Shown: positions 1-8,325, counted from the stretch's first letter. The stretch: DNA of 29,104 bases from an uncultured Propionivibrio sp. (GCA_937923255.1 CALAIL010000057.1:1-29104); one strand, 5' to 3'. Notes: a model not told the origin generated them from the sequence alone. Numbers and translations: made by a program.

Positions 1-5
1 CTGAA

Positions 6-109
6 ATAGCGGCTTCCTTTGCCAAAATACGGCGTTGGCTTCGCCTTGCCGTACTTCTCATACTGCCTGCGGCTCGCCGCCTTGTCTTTTGGCAAAGTCG
101 AGCCGCTAT
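6..109. repeat. MITE/REP-like element with terminal inverted repeats, full-length copy
   Basis: The left end reads ATAGCGGCTTC then CTTTGCCAAAA. The right end is its near-perfect inverse, TTTTGGCAAAG then TCGAGCCGCTAT. The interior has two smaller GC-rich arms around 31-85 (CGCCTTGCCGTACT and CTGCGGCTCGCCGCC). No reading frame fits inside. Other copies lie at 12127-12190, 12385-12496, 12697-12788 and 18008-18074. The preceding CTGAA is also shared with the copy at 18008. Short non-coding elements with such ends are usually mobilised in trans by a transposase, which is inference here because none is in the window. Confidence 0.75.
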
Positions 110-128
110 AAGGATTTCGAGGCACACT

Positions 129-598
129 TCTGAATCCCGCGTGGATAGGGTGTTTCCGGGCAGGCACCTCTGTAACCCTTATAAACAAAGGGCTGACGGG
201 TAGGCTACCCGGAAATGCCCTGTTTACAAGGGCTTCAGGGCATCCTCTTTGGAGATGCCCTAAATACGTGGGCTTCAGGCCACCTCTTTTTGGAGATGCA
301 CCTGCGCCCTTTTTATCTTTTTTTTACCCTTTCCCAAAGGACGAGAGGCTATTCGGGTGCTCCAAAACCCGCGCGGAGTGGGCATTTCCTGGCCCCCTTC
401 CGAAACCCTTATGGATAGTGCATTTTCGGACATACTTCTCTGGAACCCGCATGGATAAAGGCGCTCCGGGTAGGTGCCTCTGGAACCCTTATAAACAAAG
501 GGCTGGCGGGCAGCCCTTCGGAAATGCACGTAAATAAAGGACCTCCGGGCGCCTGCTCAGAGACGCCCTGTTTACGCGGGCTCCGGCGCTGGTCTGTG
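129..598. repeat. Tandem array of degenerate 40-bp palindromic monomers (array A)
   Basis: Contiguous 40-bp units start at 129, 169, 209, 249 and about 290, then after a degraded stretch at 361 (38 bp), 399, 439, 479, 519 and 559. A unit has a left arm like TCTGGAACCC, an AT-rich centre (TTATAAACAA, CCTGTTTACA, GCATGGATAA), a right arm like AGGGCTTCAG that is roughly the inverse of the left, and a linker of about 10 bp such as GGCAGGCACC. There are no unique spacers, so it is not CRISPR. The 40-bp period rotates the reading frame at each unit, so the small open frames here are not genes. It sits downstream of the ABC importer operon, after the element at 6-109. Confidence 0.85.
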
Positions 599-623
599 CG
601 GCGTGGCGGCGGATCGATCAGGC

Positions 624-1631
624 TTACGGGGAGCGGCTGGCGAACATGGCGCCGGCCAGGACAATGAAGGCGCCGACGATGACCTTTTGCCAGGTGCTGG
701 GAACGCCGGCCAGCACGAGGCTGTTGTTGACCAGCGTCACCAGCACGACGCCGAGCAGCGTCCCGAGGACGGTGCCTGTGCCGCCGGTGATGCGGGCGCC
801 GCCCAGAATGACCGCGGCGATGACGTCCAGTTCGCTGCCGGCCAGATCGAAAGGATTGGCCAACCGGTTGCCGGAAACGTGGATGACGCCGGCGATGCCC
901 GCGAGCAGGCCGGCGTAGGCGAAAACGAAGATCTGCACCGTGCGCAGGCGGAAGCCGAGACGCTCGGCGACGGGCAGGCTGCCGCCAATGGCGAACACGG
1001 CGCGGCCGAGCAGGGTGCGGTTGAGAATCCACCAGGTGAGCAGCGCGGCGGCGGCCAGTGCGAGCACAAAGGCGGGCAGGACGGCGAGACCGCCGTCCGC
1101 TGTCTGGTAACGCCAGAGCGCCAGTTTGCCGAACGACTCCATCGCCTCGGGCACGTTGATGATCAGGGCGGTGCCGACGAACGTCAGCAGCAGGCTGCGG
1201 ATGACGTATTGCGTCCCGATGGTGACGATCAGCGAAGGCGCGCGCAGTGTATGCACCAGAACGCCGTTGATGGCGCCGAGCAGCAGCCCGCCGCCCGCGC
1301 CCAGCGCAAAGATCGCGATGATGGACAGGCCGGGCGCCTGCTCGATGACCAGCCGCGTGATCGAATACATGGTCAGCGCCGCGATCGCCGTGAAGGAAAC
1401 GTCCAGCCCGCCGGCGGCAAGCACCGCCAGCACGCCGAGCGCGAACAAGCCGAGCACGACGCAGCCGCGCAAAATGTCAAACAGCGTGGCAAGCTGCCAG
1501 AAACGCGGATTGATGCTGCCGACGATCAGGCAGACAAGAACGATGAGCGTGAGCGTAAATACCGATGGGTTGCGCGCCAGAAATGCGTAAAAGGCGCGCA
1601 GCGTATGGGGGCGCGGATTCAGCCCTGGCAT
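624..1631 (-). CDS. Sugar-type ABC importer permease (BPD_transp_2 family)
   Basis: A 335-residue integral membrane subunit of a carbohydrate-type ABC importer (RbsC/XylH/LsrD-like). Hydrophobic segments run through the protein, beginning with one near residue 25 (VFTLTLIVLVCLIVGSI). The family-typical GGLDVSF and the late GGARITGGTG loop, the cytoplasmic contact for the ATPase, are visible. The start at 1631 overlaps the last 13 bases of the ATPase gene, so the two are translationally coupled. With the second permease (4412-5524) it probably forms a heterodimeric channel. This is the last gene of the operon, and 3' of it begins repeat array A. I see no clear terminator. The substrate cannot be read from the sequence. 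Rhamnose, AI-2 or another pentose or hexose are all possible. Confidence 0.88.
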   Translation of the reverse strand: MPGLNPRPHTLRAFYAFLARNPSVFTLTLIVLVCLIVGSINPRFWQLATLFDILRGCVVLGLFALGVLAVLAAGGLDVSFTAIAALTMYSITRLVIEQAPGLSIIAIFALGAGGGLLLGAINGVLVHTLRAPSLIVTIGTQYVIRSLLLTFVGTALIINVPEAMESFGKLALWRYQTADGGLAVLPAFVLALAAAALLTWWILNRTLLGRAVFAIGGSLPVAERLGFRLRTVQIFVFAYAGLLAGIAGVIHVSGNRLANPFDLAGSELDVIAAVILGGARITGGTGTVLGTLLGVVLVTLVNNSLVLAGVPSTWQKVIVGAFIVLAGAMFASRSP

Positions 1632-3229
1632 GTTTTTTCTTCCTCTTTTCTGGGGTGTTCGGCCGTCATCGCTTCGTACAGGTCGGTCTCCGACACGGTT
1701 TCAGCGGCATCGAAAACCTGGCTGATCTGCCCTTTTCGCATGATCAAAATCCGGTCGCAGTTTTGCAGCAGCTCCGGCAGGTCGTCGCTGACGATGAGAA
1801 TGCTCATGCCTTGCGCGGCGAGTGACTGGATGATGCGGTAGATCGTATCCTTGGAACCCACATCGACGCCGACGGTGGGACCGTGCAGAATCAGCACCTT
1901 GGGGTCGATGGACAGCCAGCGTCCGAGCAGAACGCGCTGCTGGTTGCCGCCGGAGAGGGACTGCACCGGGTGTTCGATATCGGGGGTGGCGATGTGCAAC
2001 TGTTCGGTCAGACGGTGCGCCAGATTGCGCACGCGGCTTTGATCGAGCAGGCCGAAACGGCGGCACAGCCGGCCGAGCACGGCGGCGGTGAAATTTTCGC
2101 GGATGGGCTTTTCCAGAAACAGCCCTTCGGACAGGCGGTCTTCCGGCAGATAGCCGATGCCGGCGGCGATGGCGTCTGCCGGACAGTGCAGGGCGGCCAG
2201 CTGCTCGTCGAGAAAAATCTGGCCGGCATCGGCCGGATGCACGCCGGCCAAGGCAAGCGCCAGTTCGTTGCGTCCGGAATCGAGCAACCCGGTAATGCCG
2301 AGAATTTCGCCCCGATTGACGGCGAAGGAGATTTCCGAGAACGTTGCGGCGCGCGTCAGCCCGGTGACGAGGAGGCGCGATGTTGCGGGGGCTTCGCCGG
2401 CTGGTTCGCTGCGGTAACGGTGTTCGTCGAGCTGGCGGCCGGTCATCCAGTAGCTCAAATCAGCTTTGCTGTAATCGCTGGCGTCGCCTTCCATCACCTT
2501 CTGGCCGTCGCGGAAAATGACGACGCGCCCGCCAATGGCTTTGCATTCGTCGAGTTTGTGCGTGACGAACAGCACGGCGACGCCCTGCTCGCGCAGGCGA
2601 TTGACAACGCCGATCAGGTTGCCGACTTCGCGGCGCGTCAGTGCGGTGGTCGGCTCATCCATGATGACCAGGTGCGCGTCGACGGCGATGGCGCGGGCAA
2701 TCGCCACCATCTGGCGCGTGGCGATGGGCAGGGTGTCGACGCGCTGCTGCATGAACGCCTGTGTGGACGGCAGACCGATCGCGGCGAGCGCGCGCGTGGC
2801 GGTCTGCGCCAGGGCGGCGCGGTCCAGACGCCGGAAAAGACGGCCGCCCGACTGAACGAGCTGTTGGGTCAGGGCGATGTTTTCCGCCACGTTCAGGTTG
2901 GGCAGCAGCGAAAAATCCTGATAGACGGTTTCGATGCCGGCGGCCAGCGCCTCGATAGGGGAAAGGCGCGCATACGTGCGCCCGGCGACGATGATCTTTC
3001 CTTCATCCGGCGGCTGTGCGCCAGCGATGATCTTGATCAAGGTGCTTTTGCCGCAGCCGTTTTCTCCGATCAGATGGTAAATCTGACCGCTTTCGATCGT
3101 CAGGTCGATGCCGCGCAGGGCGTGGACGCCGGCAAAACGTTTGTGGATACCGCGCACTTCGAGAAAAGGCGGTTGATCGGCAGCCGGCGGCGGGGCGCCG
3201 GCTTGCCGGCGGGTGTCGGGCGCATTCAT
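1619..3229 (-). CDS. Sugar ABC importer ATP-binding protein, two fused nucleotide-binding domains
   Basis: A 536-residue protein with tandem ABC ATPase domains, the usual arrangement for carbohydrate importers such as RbsA, XylG and LsrA. Domain 1 has Walker A GENGCGKST at residues 55-63, a family-typical non-LSGGQ signature LPIATRQMVAIARA near 167-180, and an intact Walker B with D191 and E192. Domain 2 has the signature LSGGNQQRV, but its Walker A is replaced by a GLLDSGRNEL segment and its Walker B reads LILHGPTVGVD. The Asp and catalytic Glu are therefore His449 and Gly450, and domain 2 should not hydrolyse ATP. A degenerate second site is common in this family, but loss of both acidic residues is stronger than usual. 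The gene lies 133 bp after the binding-protein gene. Confidence 0.93.
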   Translation of the reverse strand: MNAPDTRRQAGAPPPAADQPPFLEVRGIHKRFAGVHALRGIDLTIESGQIYHLIGENGCGKSTLIKIIAGAQPPDEGKIIVAGRTYARLSPIEALAAGIETVYQDFSLLPNLNVAENIALTQQLVQSGGRLFRRLDRAALAQTATRALAAIGLPSTQAFMQQRVDTLPIATRQMVAIARAIAVDAHLVIMDEPTTALTRREVGNLIGVVNRLREQGVAVLFVTHKLDECKAIGGRVVIFRDGQKVMEGDASDYSKADLSYWMTGRQLDEHRYRSEPAGEAPATSRLLVTGLTRAATFSEISFAVNRGEILGITGLLDSGRNELALALAGVHPADAGQIFLDEQLAALHCPADAIAAGIGYLPEDRLSEGLFLEKPIRENFTAAVLGRLCRRFGLLDQSRVRNLAHRLTEQLHIATPDIEHPVQSLSGGNQQRVLLGRWLSIDPKVLILHGPTVGVDVGSKDTIYRIIQSLAAQGMSILIVSDDLPELLQNCDRILIMRKGQISQVFDAAETVSETDLYEAMTAEHPRKEEEKTCQG

Positions 3230-3362
3230 GCGATTACGGGCGGGACGATGGGGCGATCATGTCATGTAGTGATTGGCCGGCGGCGTGGGGCATGCCGGAG
3301 AACGCTTCGCTCATGCTGCATGCGCGGCGTCCTCCAGCATGCGCTTTAGGCCAGGCTGGGGC

Positions 3363-4376
3363 TTAGAACGGGTAGTTCTTGTAGTTCGACTTGTCGACGT
3401 CGATCCAGGCTTCGCCGACGACGATAATGCCCTTGCCTGGCCCCTTCTTGACCTTAACCTTGTGATAGCCGGGCACGCCCAGATCCATGCCGTCGGTGAT
3501 CTGCTGGCCGTCGAGCAGCATCTTGGCCACCTTGTTCATGACAACGCCGGCTTCCTGCGGATCCCAGAAGCCGATGCCCTGGATGGCGCCGGATTCGAGG
3601 TATTTGCCGGAATCCTTGGGCAGGCCGAGGCCGATCACGCAAATCTTGCCTTGCAGGCCGGCTTCTTCGATTGCGCGGCCGATGCCCAGCACGTCGATGG
3701 CCGCACCGCCCTGGAAGCCCTTGATATCGGGGTGTTTGCGCAGAATTTCCTTGGCTTTCTCGTAGGCCTTGTTGGCATCATTGAATGATTCGTTCTTGGC
3801 GTCGACGAGTACCATTTTGGGGTATTTCTTGGCGTTTTCGGCGCCGCCGTCAGCCCATTGCACGTGCGTCAGGCTGCCCAGCGAACCCACGAACGAAGTC
3901 CATTTGCCGGCCCCGCCCATGCATTTGGCCAGCCGCTCATTGAAGCGCGCGCCGAACGCCTTGTTGTCGAAGGCTTCGATATCCACATGCGTGTTTTTCG
4001 CATTGTCCGCTTCATGCGTCACGACTTTGATGCCGCGATCCATGGCGCGCTTGAGCACGCCTTCCAGCGTCGAAGGATCCATGGGGACGACAGTGATCGC
4101 GTCGACTTTTTTGGCGATCAGATCGTCGATGATCTTCGTCTGTAGGGCCGCATCAGCCTTGGGTGGCCCGTATTGCGCCGTAGTGACGCCCGGTGTTGAG
4201 GCGCCAAACGCCTTGACGCCGTCTTCCATGCGGTTGAACCAGGTTTCGCCGGTAATTTTGACGACGGTGGCGATCGTTTTGTTGCCGCTTTGATTGCTCT
4301 GTGCGCCGGCGATGCCTGCCGTACCGACTAGAGCCGCAGAGACGGCACAGGCGATGGATGCTTTGACGATAGACAT
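3363..4376 (-). CDS. Periplasmic sugar-binding protein of the ABC importer (LsrB/RhaS-like)
   Basis: A 337-residue type I periplasmic binding protein. I place the start at ATG 4376 because GGAGG lies seven bases upstream and the protein then opens with a signal peptide: MSIVKAS, a hydrophobic run, and AGAQS as the likely cleavage site near residue 26. The open frame runs further upstream only because it crosses the permease gene out of frame. The body matches the Peripla_BP_4 fold, with VVPMDPSTLEGVLKRAMDRG and FWDPQEAG segments as in the LsrB and RhaS groups. The LsrB AI-2 pocket segment around APDANALP is FQGGAAIDVLG here, so AI-2 is not the obvious ligand. It lies 35 bp after the first permease gene. 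Confidence 0.9.
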   Translation of the reverse strand: MSIVKASIACAVSAALVGTAGIAGAQSNQSGNKTIATVVKITGETWFNRMEDGVKAFGASTPGVTTAQYGPPKADAALQTKIIDDLIAKKVDAITVVPMDPSTLEGVLKRAMDRGIKVVTHEADNAKNTHVDIEAFDNKAFGARFNERLAKCMGGAGKWTSFVGSLGSLTHVQWADGGAENAKKYPKMVLVDAKNESFNDANKAYEKAKEILRKHPDIKGFQGGAAIDVLGIGRAIEEAGLQGKICVIGLGLPKDSGKYLESGAIQGIGFWDPQEAGVVMNKVAKMLLDGQQITDGMDLGVPGYHKVKVKKGPGKGIIVVGEAWIDVDKSNYKNYPF

Positions 4377-4411
4377 GGAATAACCTCCGTGGTGGTGACG
4401 AAGCGCTCCCT

Positions 4412-5524
4412 CTAGACGGTGCGGCCGGCGCGAGGGAGTGACGCCGAGCCGCTGGAACCGGGCCGGTTCCGGAAAAAGGTACGATAGTCGAAACGCGACA
4501 CGACGAGGAAAATGAGCAGCATCGTCCCCCAGGCGCAATCGCGGAAAAAGCTGGAAACATCGAGGAAGTTGAACATGCTGGCCAGCAGCTGGAGCGCCGT
4601 GGCTGACAGCAGGACGCAGACCAGCCGTCCGTAGCCGCCTTCCGGGCGGACGCCGGCGGCGACGACGATCAGGATGGAAATCATCACGTAAGAGCTGCCG
4701 TAATCCCATTTCACGCTGGAAGTGCGCGCGGCGATGATGGCGCCCGCCAGCCCGGCCAGCAGTCCGCATAGGGCGTAGGTCAGGAACAGCATCCGCCGCA
4801 CGGGAATCCCGGCATAGCTTGCTGCTTTGGCGTTGCTGCCCAACAAGTACAGGCGGATGCCGAAAGGGGTGCGCTTGAGCATCAGCGCGAGCGCGGCTGC
4901 GACGGCCAGAAATACGATGAAGCAGATGGGCAGTCCGGCCAGCGTCGAGTTGCCGAATGCATCGAGCGGCTCGATGTAGCCCAGGCGCAGCGCGGAACCG
5001 TTGGTCAGCACGACGGCGATTCCGGTAAAAAACATTTGCGTGCCGAGGGTGGCGAGAATGGGCGTCAGATGCCCCCAGGCAATCAGAACACCGTTCAGCA
5101 TGCCGCCGATGCCGCCGGCGAGCAGGGCAAGCGCAATGAAACTTCCCGTGTACAGCAAGGGGGCATCGTCGGCCGCAATGAAATGAGAGGCTATCAGCCC
5201 GGCCAAGACCCCCGACAGATTGGCCAGTGCGATGCCCGATAGGTCGATGCCGCCGTTTCCGGAAACCATCGCCAGCATGACGCCCAGCGCCAGCAGTCCC
5301 AGTTCCGGCAGCTGTGCCGCCATCGACTGGAGGTTGTAGGCGCCGATAAAATCTGTGCCCGCCAGGGCGACGGCCAGCATGAAGCCGAGGAGGTTGGTCA
5401 GTGCCAGAAAGACAAACTGGCGGTCGGCCAGAAATCCGGCGGTCAGATTGCGTGCAGCGCTGTGTCGGCCATTGCCGGTATTGTTGCTGGCGGCGCTGTC
5501 TGCTGTTTTGGTTTTTCTTTCCAT
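4412..5524 (-). CDS. Sugar-type ABC importer permease, first gene of operon
   Basis: A 370-residue permease of the same family as the product of 624-1631 but clearly divergent from it, consistent with a heterodimeric transporter. A hydrophilic N-terminus of about 35 residues is followed by multiple hydrophobic segments. It contains MVSGNGGIDLSGIALANLSG and GVRPEGGYGR, family-typical loops. It opens a four-gene minus-strand operon with gaps of 35 bp and 133 bp and then an overlap. The first gene is divergent from cobQ across 241 bp. No regulator or sugar-catabolic gene is adjacent in the window, which leaves the substrate open. Confidence 0.88.
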   Translation of the reverse strand: MERKTKTADSAASNNTGNGRHSAARNLTAGFLADRQFVFLALTNLLGFMLAVALAGTDFIGAYNLQSMAAQLPELGLLALGVMLAMVSGNGGIDLSGIALANLSGVLAGLIASHFIAADDAPLLYTGSFIALALLAGGIGGMLNGVLIAWGHLTPILATLGTQMFFTGIAVVLTNGSALRLGYIEPLDAFGNSTLAGLPICFIVFLAVAAALALMLKRTPFGIRLYLLGSNAKAASYAGIPVRRMLFLTYALCGLLAGLAGAIIAARTSSVKWDYGSSYVMISILIVVAAGVRPEGGYGRLVCVLLSATALQLLASMFNFLDVSSFFRDCAWGTMLLIFLVVSRFDYRTFFRNRPGSSGSASLPRAGRTV

Positions 5525-5765
5525 GCCCTGATCGATGAACCCGTGGTGCGTCTGGGCGGAAACGCCTCAGATCGAAAAGCAATATACGTCGAGTCCGGCT
5601 CCCAATTCAACCGTTCGTCGCGCGCTTTACGGGAAATCGGCAAAAACTTCCCCCAATGGCCGTTGCCGTTTTTCTTTGATGTAGCCTGTTGTGGCGCGCT
5701 TCCGGTGTCCGCAGCGTATGAGAAAATAGCTCCGAACTTCTAAGACTTTTTTGGAAAAACGAATC

Positions 5766-7277
5766 ATGACTCTGCAAAAAACGCCCTGCCTGATGGTGCA
5801 AGGCTGTACTTCGGATGCTGGAAAATCGGTTCTGGGGGCGGCGCTATGCCGCGTGCTGGCGCGTCGAGGCGTGCGCGTTGCGCCGTTCAAGCCGCAAAAT
5901 ATGGCGCTGAATTCGGCCGTGACCGTCGATGGCGGCGAAATCGGCCGCGCTCAGGCGCTACAGGCGCTGGCGGCGCGGGTACCGGCGCATATCGACTTCA
6001 ACCCGATACTGCTCAAGCCTTCGACCGACAAGCGCTCGCAGGTCATTATCCATGGCAAGACGCACGCCGATCTCAATGCCCGTGATTATCACGAATACAA
6101 GCCGCGGGCGATGCAGGCCGTGCTCGAATCATGGCAGCGCCTGTGTGCAGCATACGATGCCATCATCGTCGAAGGCGCGGGGAGTCCGGCGGAAATCAAC
6201 CTGCGCGCCCGCGATATTGCCAATATGGGCTTTGCCGAGGTCGTCGATTGCCCGGTCATCATCGTTGCCGACATCGATCGCGGCGGCGTTTTTGCCCACC
6301 TGACCGGCACTTACGAACTCCTCTCGCCAAGTGAGCAGGCGCGTGTCAAAGGTTTCGTTATCAACCGCTTCCGCGGTGATTTCAGCCTGCTGGAATCGGG
6401 GCTGACCTGGCTAGAACAGCGCACCGGCAAGCCGGTGATCGGTGTCCTGCCCTACCTGCACGGCCTGTATCTCGATGCCGAGGATGCGCTACCGCGTGGT
6501 AAGCTGGCCAAGACCGGCGCCAGACTCAAGGTCGTTGCGCCCGCTTATCCGCGTCTGTCGAACCACAACGATTTCGATCCGCTGCGTTTTCATCCGGAAG
6601 TCGATTTTACGGTTGTCGGGGCGCATGATGCGCCACCGCCTTGTGACCTGATCGTGCTGGGCGGCTCGAAAGCCGTGCAGGCGGACCTCGACTGGCTGCG
6701 CAGCATGGGCTGGGAAGAAGCGATCCGACGGCATCTGCGCTATGGCGGCAAGCTGATCGGCATCTGCGGCGGCCTGCAAATGCTTGGCAAACAGCTCAAT
6801 GACCCGTTGGGGCTGGAAGGGGCGCCTGGCAGCCAGCCCGGTCTGGGACTGCTCGATTATGAAACGACGCTGGCACCGGAAAAACATCTGGAGAATGTCA
6901 GCGGAACGCTGACGCTGAATGGAACGCTGAGCGCCCCGCCGTTACTGCGCGGCTACCGTATTCACATGGGCGTGACGCATGGGCCGGCGCTGGCGCGACC
7001 GGCGACCTGTCTGGAAGGGCTGCCGGAAGGCGCACTGTCGGCGGACGGTCAGGTACTTGCCACCTATTGTCACGGGTTATTTGATTCGCCGGATGCGCTT
7101 AATGTGCTGATTGCCTGGGCCGGCCACACACCGGAAGCGCGGTTCGATCCGGCCGAGCGGCGCGAACGCGATCTGGACCGGCTGGCCGACGCCGTCGAAC
7201 AGCATCTGGATTTGCAGCGCCTTGCCGAATGCATTCCGGCTTTTGCGCTTCCCGCGTGCGTCGCCGATACTAAATGA
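5766..7277 (+). CDS. cobQ: Cobyric acid synthase (adenosylcobyric acid synthase, glutamine-hydrolysing)
   Basis: This enzyme amidates four side-chain carboxylates (b, d, e and g) of adenosylcobyrinate a,c-diamide, using ATP and glutamine, in late cobalamin synthesis. The 503-residue protein starts with the CobQ/DTB-synthetase-like nucleotide-binding motif [11 protein letters not shown] (residues 11-21), continues with the [14 protein letters not shown] segment, and ends with a class I glutamine amidotransferase domain. There the nucleophile Cys334 lies in GICGGLQML and the His in YCHGLFDS. I chose ATG 5766. A TTG at 5751 would add five residues with no better ribosome site. Length fits the family (about 480-510). 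It is not contiguous with the other cob genes: an H-NS gene and a hypothetical gene lie between. Confidence 0.95.
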   Translation: MTLQKTPCLMVQGCTSDAGKSVLGAALCRVLARRGVRVAPFKPQNMALNSAVTVDGGEIGRAQALQALAARVPAHIDFNPILLKPSTDKRSQVIIHGKTHADLNARDYHEYKPRAMQAVLESWQRLCAAYDAIIVEGAGSPAEINLRARDIANMGFAEVVDCPVIIVADIDRGGVFAHLTGTYELLSPSEQARVKGFVINRFRGDFSLLESGLTWLEQRTGKPVIGVLPYLHGLYLDAEDALPRGKLAKTGARLKVVAPAYPRLSNHNDFDPLRFHPEVDFTVVGAHDAPPPCDLIVLGGSKAVQADLDWLRSMGWEEAIRRHLRYGGKLIGICGGLQMLGKQLNDPLGLEGAPGSQPGLGLLDYETTLAPEKHLENVSGTLTLNGTLSAPPLLRGYRIHMGVTHGPALARPATCLEGLPEGALSADGQVLATYCHGLFDSPDALNVLIAWAGHTPEARFDPAERRERDLDRLADAVEQHLDLQRLAECIPAFALPACVADTK

Positions 7278-7288
7278 ACTGAATTGAG

Positions 7289-7324
7289 CCGTATTCATTC
7301 GCGCAGAATCAATACCGAATACGG
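7289..7324. other. Inverted repeat after cobQ
   Basis: CCGTATTC at 7289-7296 is matched by GAATACGG at 7317-7324, an 8-bp stem with a 20-base loop. It begins 12 bases after the cobQ stop codon. There is no T-run, so it is not a classical intrinsic terminator. It may stabilise the cobQ transcript or be chance. Confidence 0.35.
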
Positions 7325-7432
7325 GTGAGTCACAGGGAATTGCCTTAATGCCAGGCAGATAATAACCAAGCGCTCAATAGCAATGATATACAACATATTG
7401 AAAGGCTGAATGGATCGTTATATTGCATTCGA

Positions 7433-7460
7433 TTGTTTTTTTGCCCAGTTAATTTATAAT
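7433..7460 (+). promoter_or_regulatory. Probable sigma-70 promoter of the H-NS gene
   Basis: A perfect -10 hexamer TATAAT at 7455-7460 is preceded at a 16-bp spacing by TTGTTT at 7433-7438. The surroundings are AT-rich. Transcription would start near 7467, giving a leader of about 65 bases with GGAGG just before the ATG at 7532. Confidence 0.6.
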
Positions 7461-7531
7461 GCTTTCCGCAAATAGGGCGGGGCGTTTATGGTTGGTGGAC
7501 GCCGGACTTTTTATTTTAACTGGAGGAAGCA

Positions 7532-7843
7532 ATGACTATTAGCTATAAGGAAGCGCTCGAAAATCTGAAAAAAGCTCAGTTCGAAGTAGAACAGGCTCGC
7601 CTGGCCGAACTTAGCCTGGTCATAAAAGGAATCAAGGAAAAAATTGCTGAATATCATTTGACAGCCGAAGATCTTGGCCTCAAATCGGGTGCAAAAAAAG
7701 GGGCTGCCAAAAAAGGCGAAGCGAAATACGCCAACCCGACGAATAGCGCTCAAACCTGGAGCGGTAAGGGACGTAAGCCTGCTTGGGTAGAGGAATACCT
7801 CGCACGCGGGGGCAACATTAACAGTCTGTTAATTCAGAGATAA
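7532..7843 (+). CDS. H-NS family nucleoid-associated protein
   Basis: A 103-residue H-NS-type protein. Residues 1-50 form the charged, heptad-rich oligomerisation helix (EALENLKKAQFEVEQARLAE). A Lys/Ala-rich linker with KKGAAKKG repeats follows at 57-68. The C-terminal DNA-binding motif is TWSGKGRKPAW, the beta/gamma-proteobacterial H-NS AT-hook-like loop (usual form TWxGRGRxPxW). Such proteins bind the minor groove of AT-rich DNA and silence acquired genes. The start is supported by TGGAGGAAGCA directly upstream, and a strong terminator follows. It is monocistronic and lies in a visibly AT-richer patch between cobQ and cobU. Small H-NS genes are often present in several copies per genome, so this may be a paralogue rather than the housekeeping copy. 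Confidence 0.93.
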   Translation: MTISYKEALENLKKAQFEVEQARLAELSLVIKGIKEKIAEYHLTAEDLGLKSGAKKGAAKKGEAKYANPTNSAQTWSGKGRKPAWVEEYLARGGNINSLLIQR

Positions 7844-7878
7844 TGCGAGTCCTATAGAAACTGTAACCTGCATATAAC

Positions 7879-7908
7879 AAAAGCGCCATATCATGTATGG
7901 CGCTTTTT
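7879..7908 (+). terminator. Intrinsic terminator of the H-NS gene
   Basis: AAAGCGCCATA and TATGGCGCTTT form an 11-bp stem with a 5-base loop, followed by TTTTT. It lies about 36 bases after the stop codon. The mirrored A-run upstream could let it work in both directions. Confidence 0.85.
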
Positions 7909-8230
7909 ATTTGTTCGGCAACTATTGCATTGAAACTTTATATTGGCATTGGATGAAGCGCTAAACCTTGCCGATTATTTATGGAAAAGATTGGGTATGG
8001 CGCAAAAAATTTTTAGTATCTGCGTATTGAGCCTGAAGGTTTTGGCAATAGCATACCGGCAGTAATGTGGAAGTAAAAACCAACTTGCTGTATGTAAGGC
8101 CATACACTATTGATACCTTGCATGTCCAATTGATCCATCCTTCGATTCTTGCCAGGTACCGTTTTGCAAGCTATGAGTGCATTTGGGGCGTTAGGATGCG
8201 TATCAGTCGTCAGCCAAAGAGACAGCAGCT
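7909..8230. other. AT-rich non-coding stretch
   Basis: I see no supported gene here. One short open frame (8067-8273, plus) has a GTG start, no ribosome binding site and no recognisable sequence. The base composition matches the H-NS gene region rather than the flanking GC-rich cob genes. Confidence 0.4.
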
Positions 8231-8260
8231 AAAAATAAAACTGCCTGGAAAACCAGGCAG
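8231..8260 (-). terminator. Intrinsic terminator of the minus-strand hypothetical gene
   Basis: CTGCCTGG and CCAGGCAG form a perfect 8-bp stem with a four-base loop at 8241-8260. Read on the minus strand it is followed by TTTTATTTTT. It lies about 65 bases past the stop codon of the gene at 8326-8799. Confidence 0.8.
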
Positions 8261-8271
8261 CTCAGAAAGGT

Positions 8272-8296
8272 AACTATTTAAACTATTTAAATAGTT
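8272..8296. repeat. AT-rich palindrome AACTATTTAAATAGTT with a half-site repeat
   Basis: The 16-bp perfect palindrome at 8281-8296 is preceded by a second copy of its left half, AACTATTTA, at 8272-8280. It lies between the stop codon of the hypothetical gene (8326) and its terminator. An AT-rich palindrome beside an H-NS gene could be a protein site, but nothing here proves it. Confidence 0.45.
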
Positions 8297-8325
8297 AACC
8301 CAAAGAATTTAGGCCAAAACGAGAA

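Noticed and set aside
215..537. Small proteins encoded by repeat array A
   Set aside because: The 40-bp period rotates the frame at each unit, there are no ribosome sites, and frames on both strands are equally open.
129..598. CRISPR-like array
   Set aside because: Units are contiguous with no unique spacers, and no cas genes are present.
3363..4376. AI-2 (LsrB) receptor assignment
   Set aside because: The protein is in the wider family, but the segment forming the AI-2 pocket differs and no lsrK, lsrF or lsrG gene is near.
3363..5582. A 739-residue fusion upstream of the sugar-binding protein
   Set aside because: The upstream part is the shadow of the permease gene in another frame. GGAGG and a signal peptide fix the real start at 4376.
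8067..8273. A 68-residue protein
   Set aside because: GTG start without ribosome site, no family resemblance, and it runs into a minus-strand terminator.
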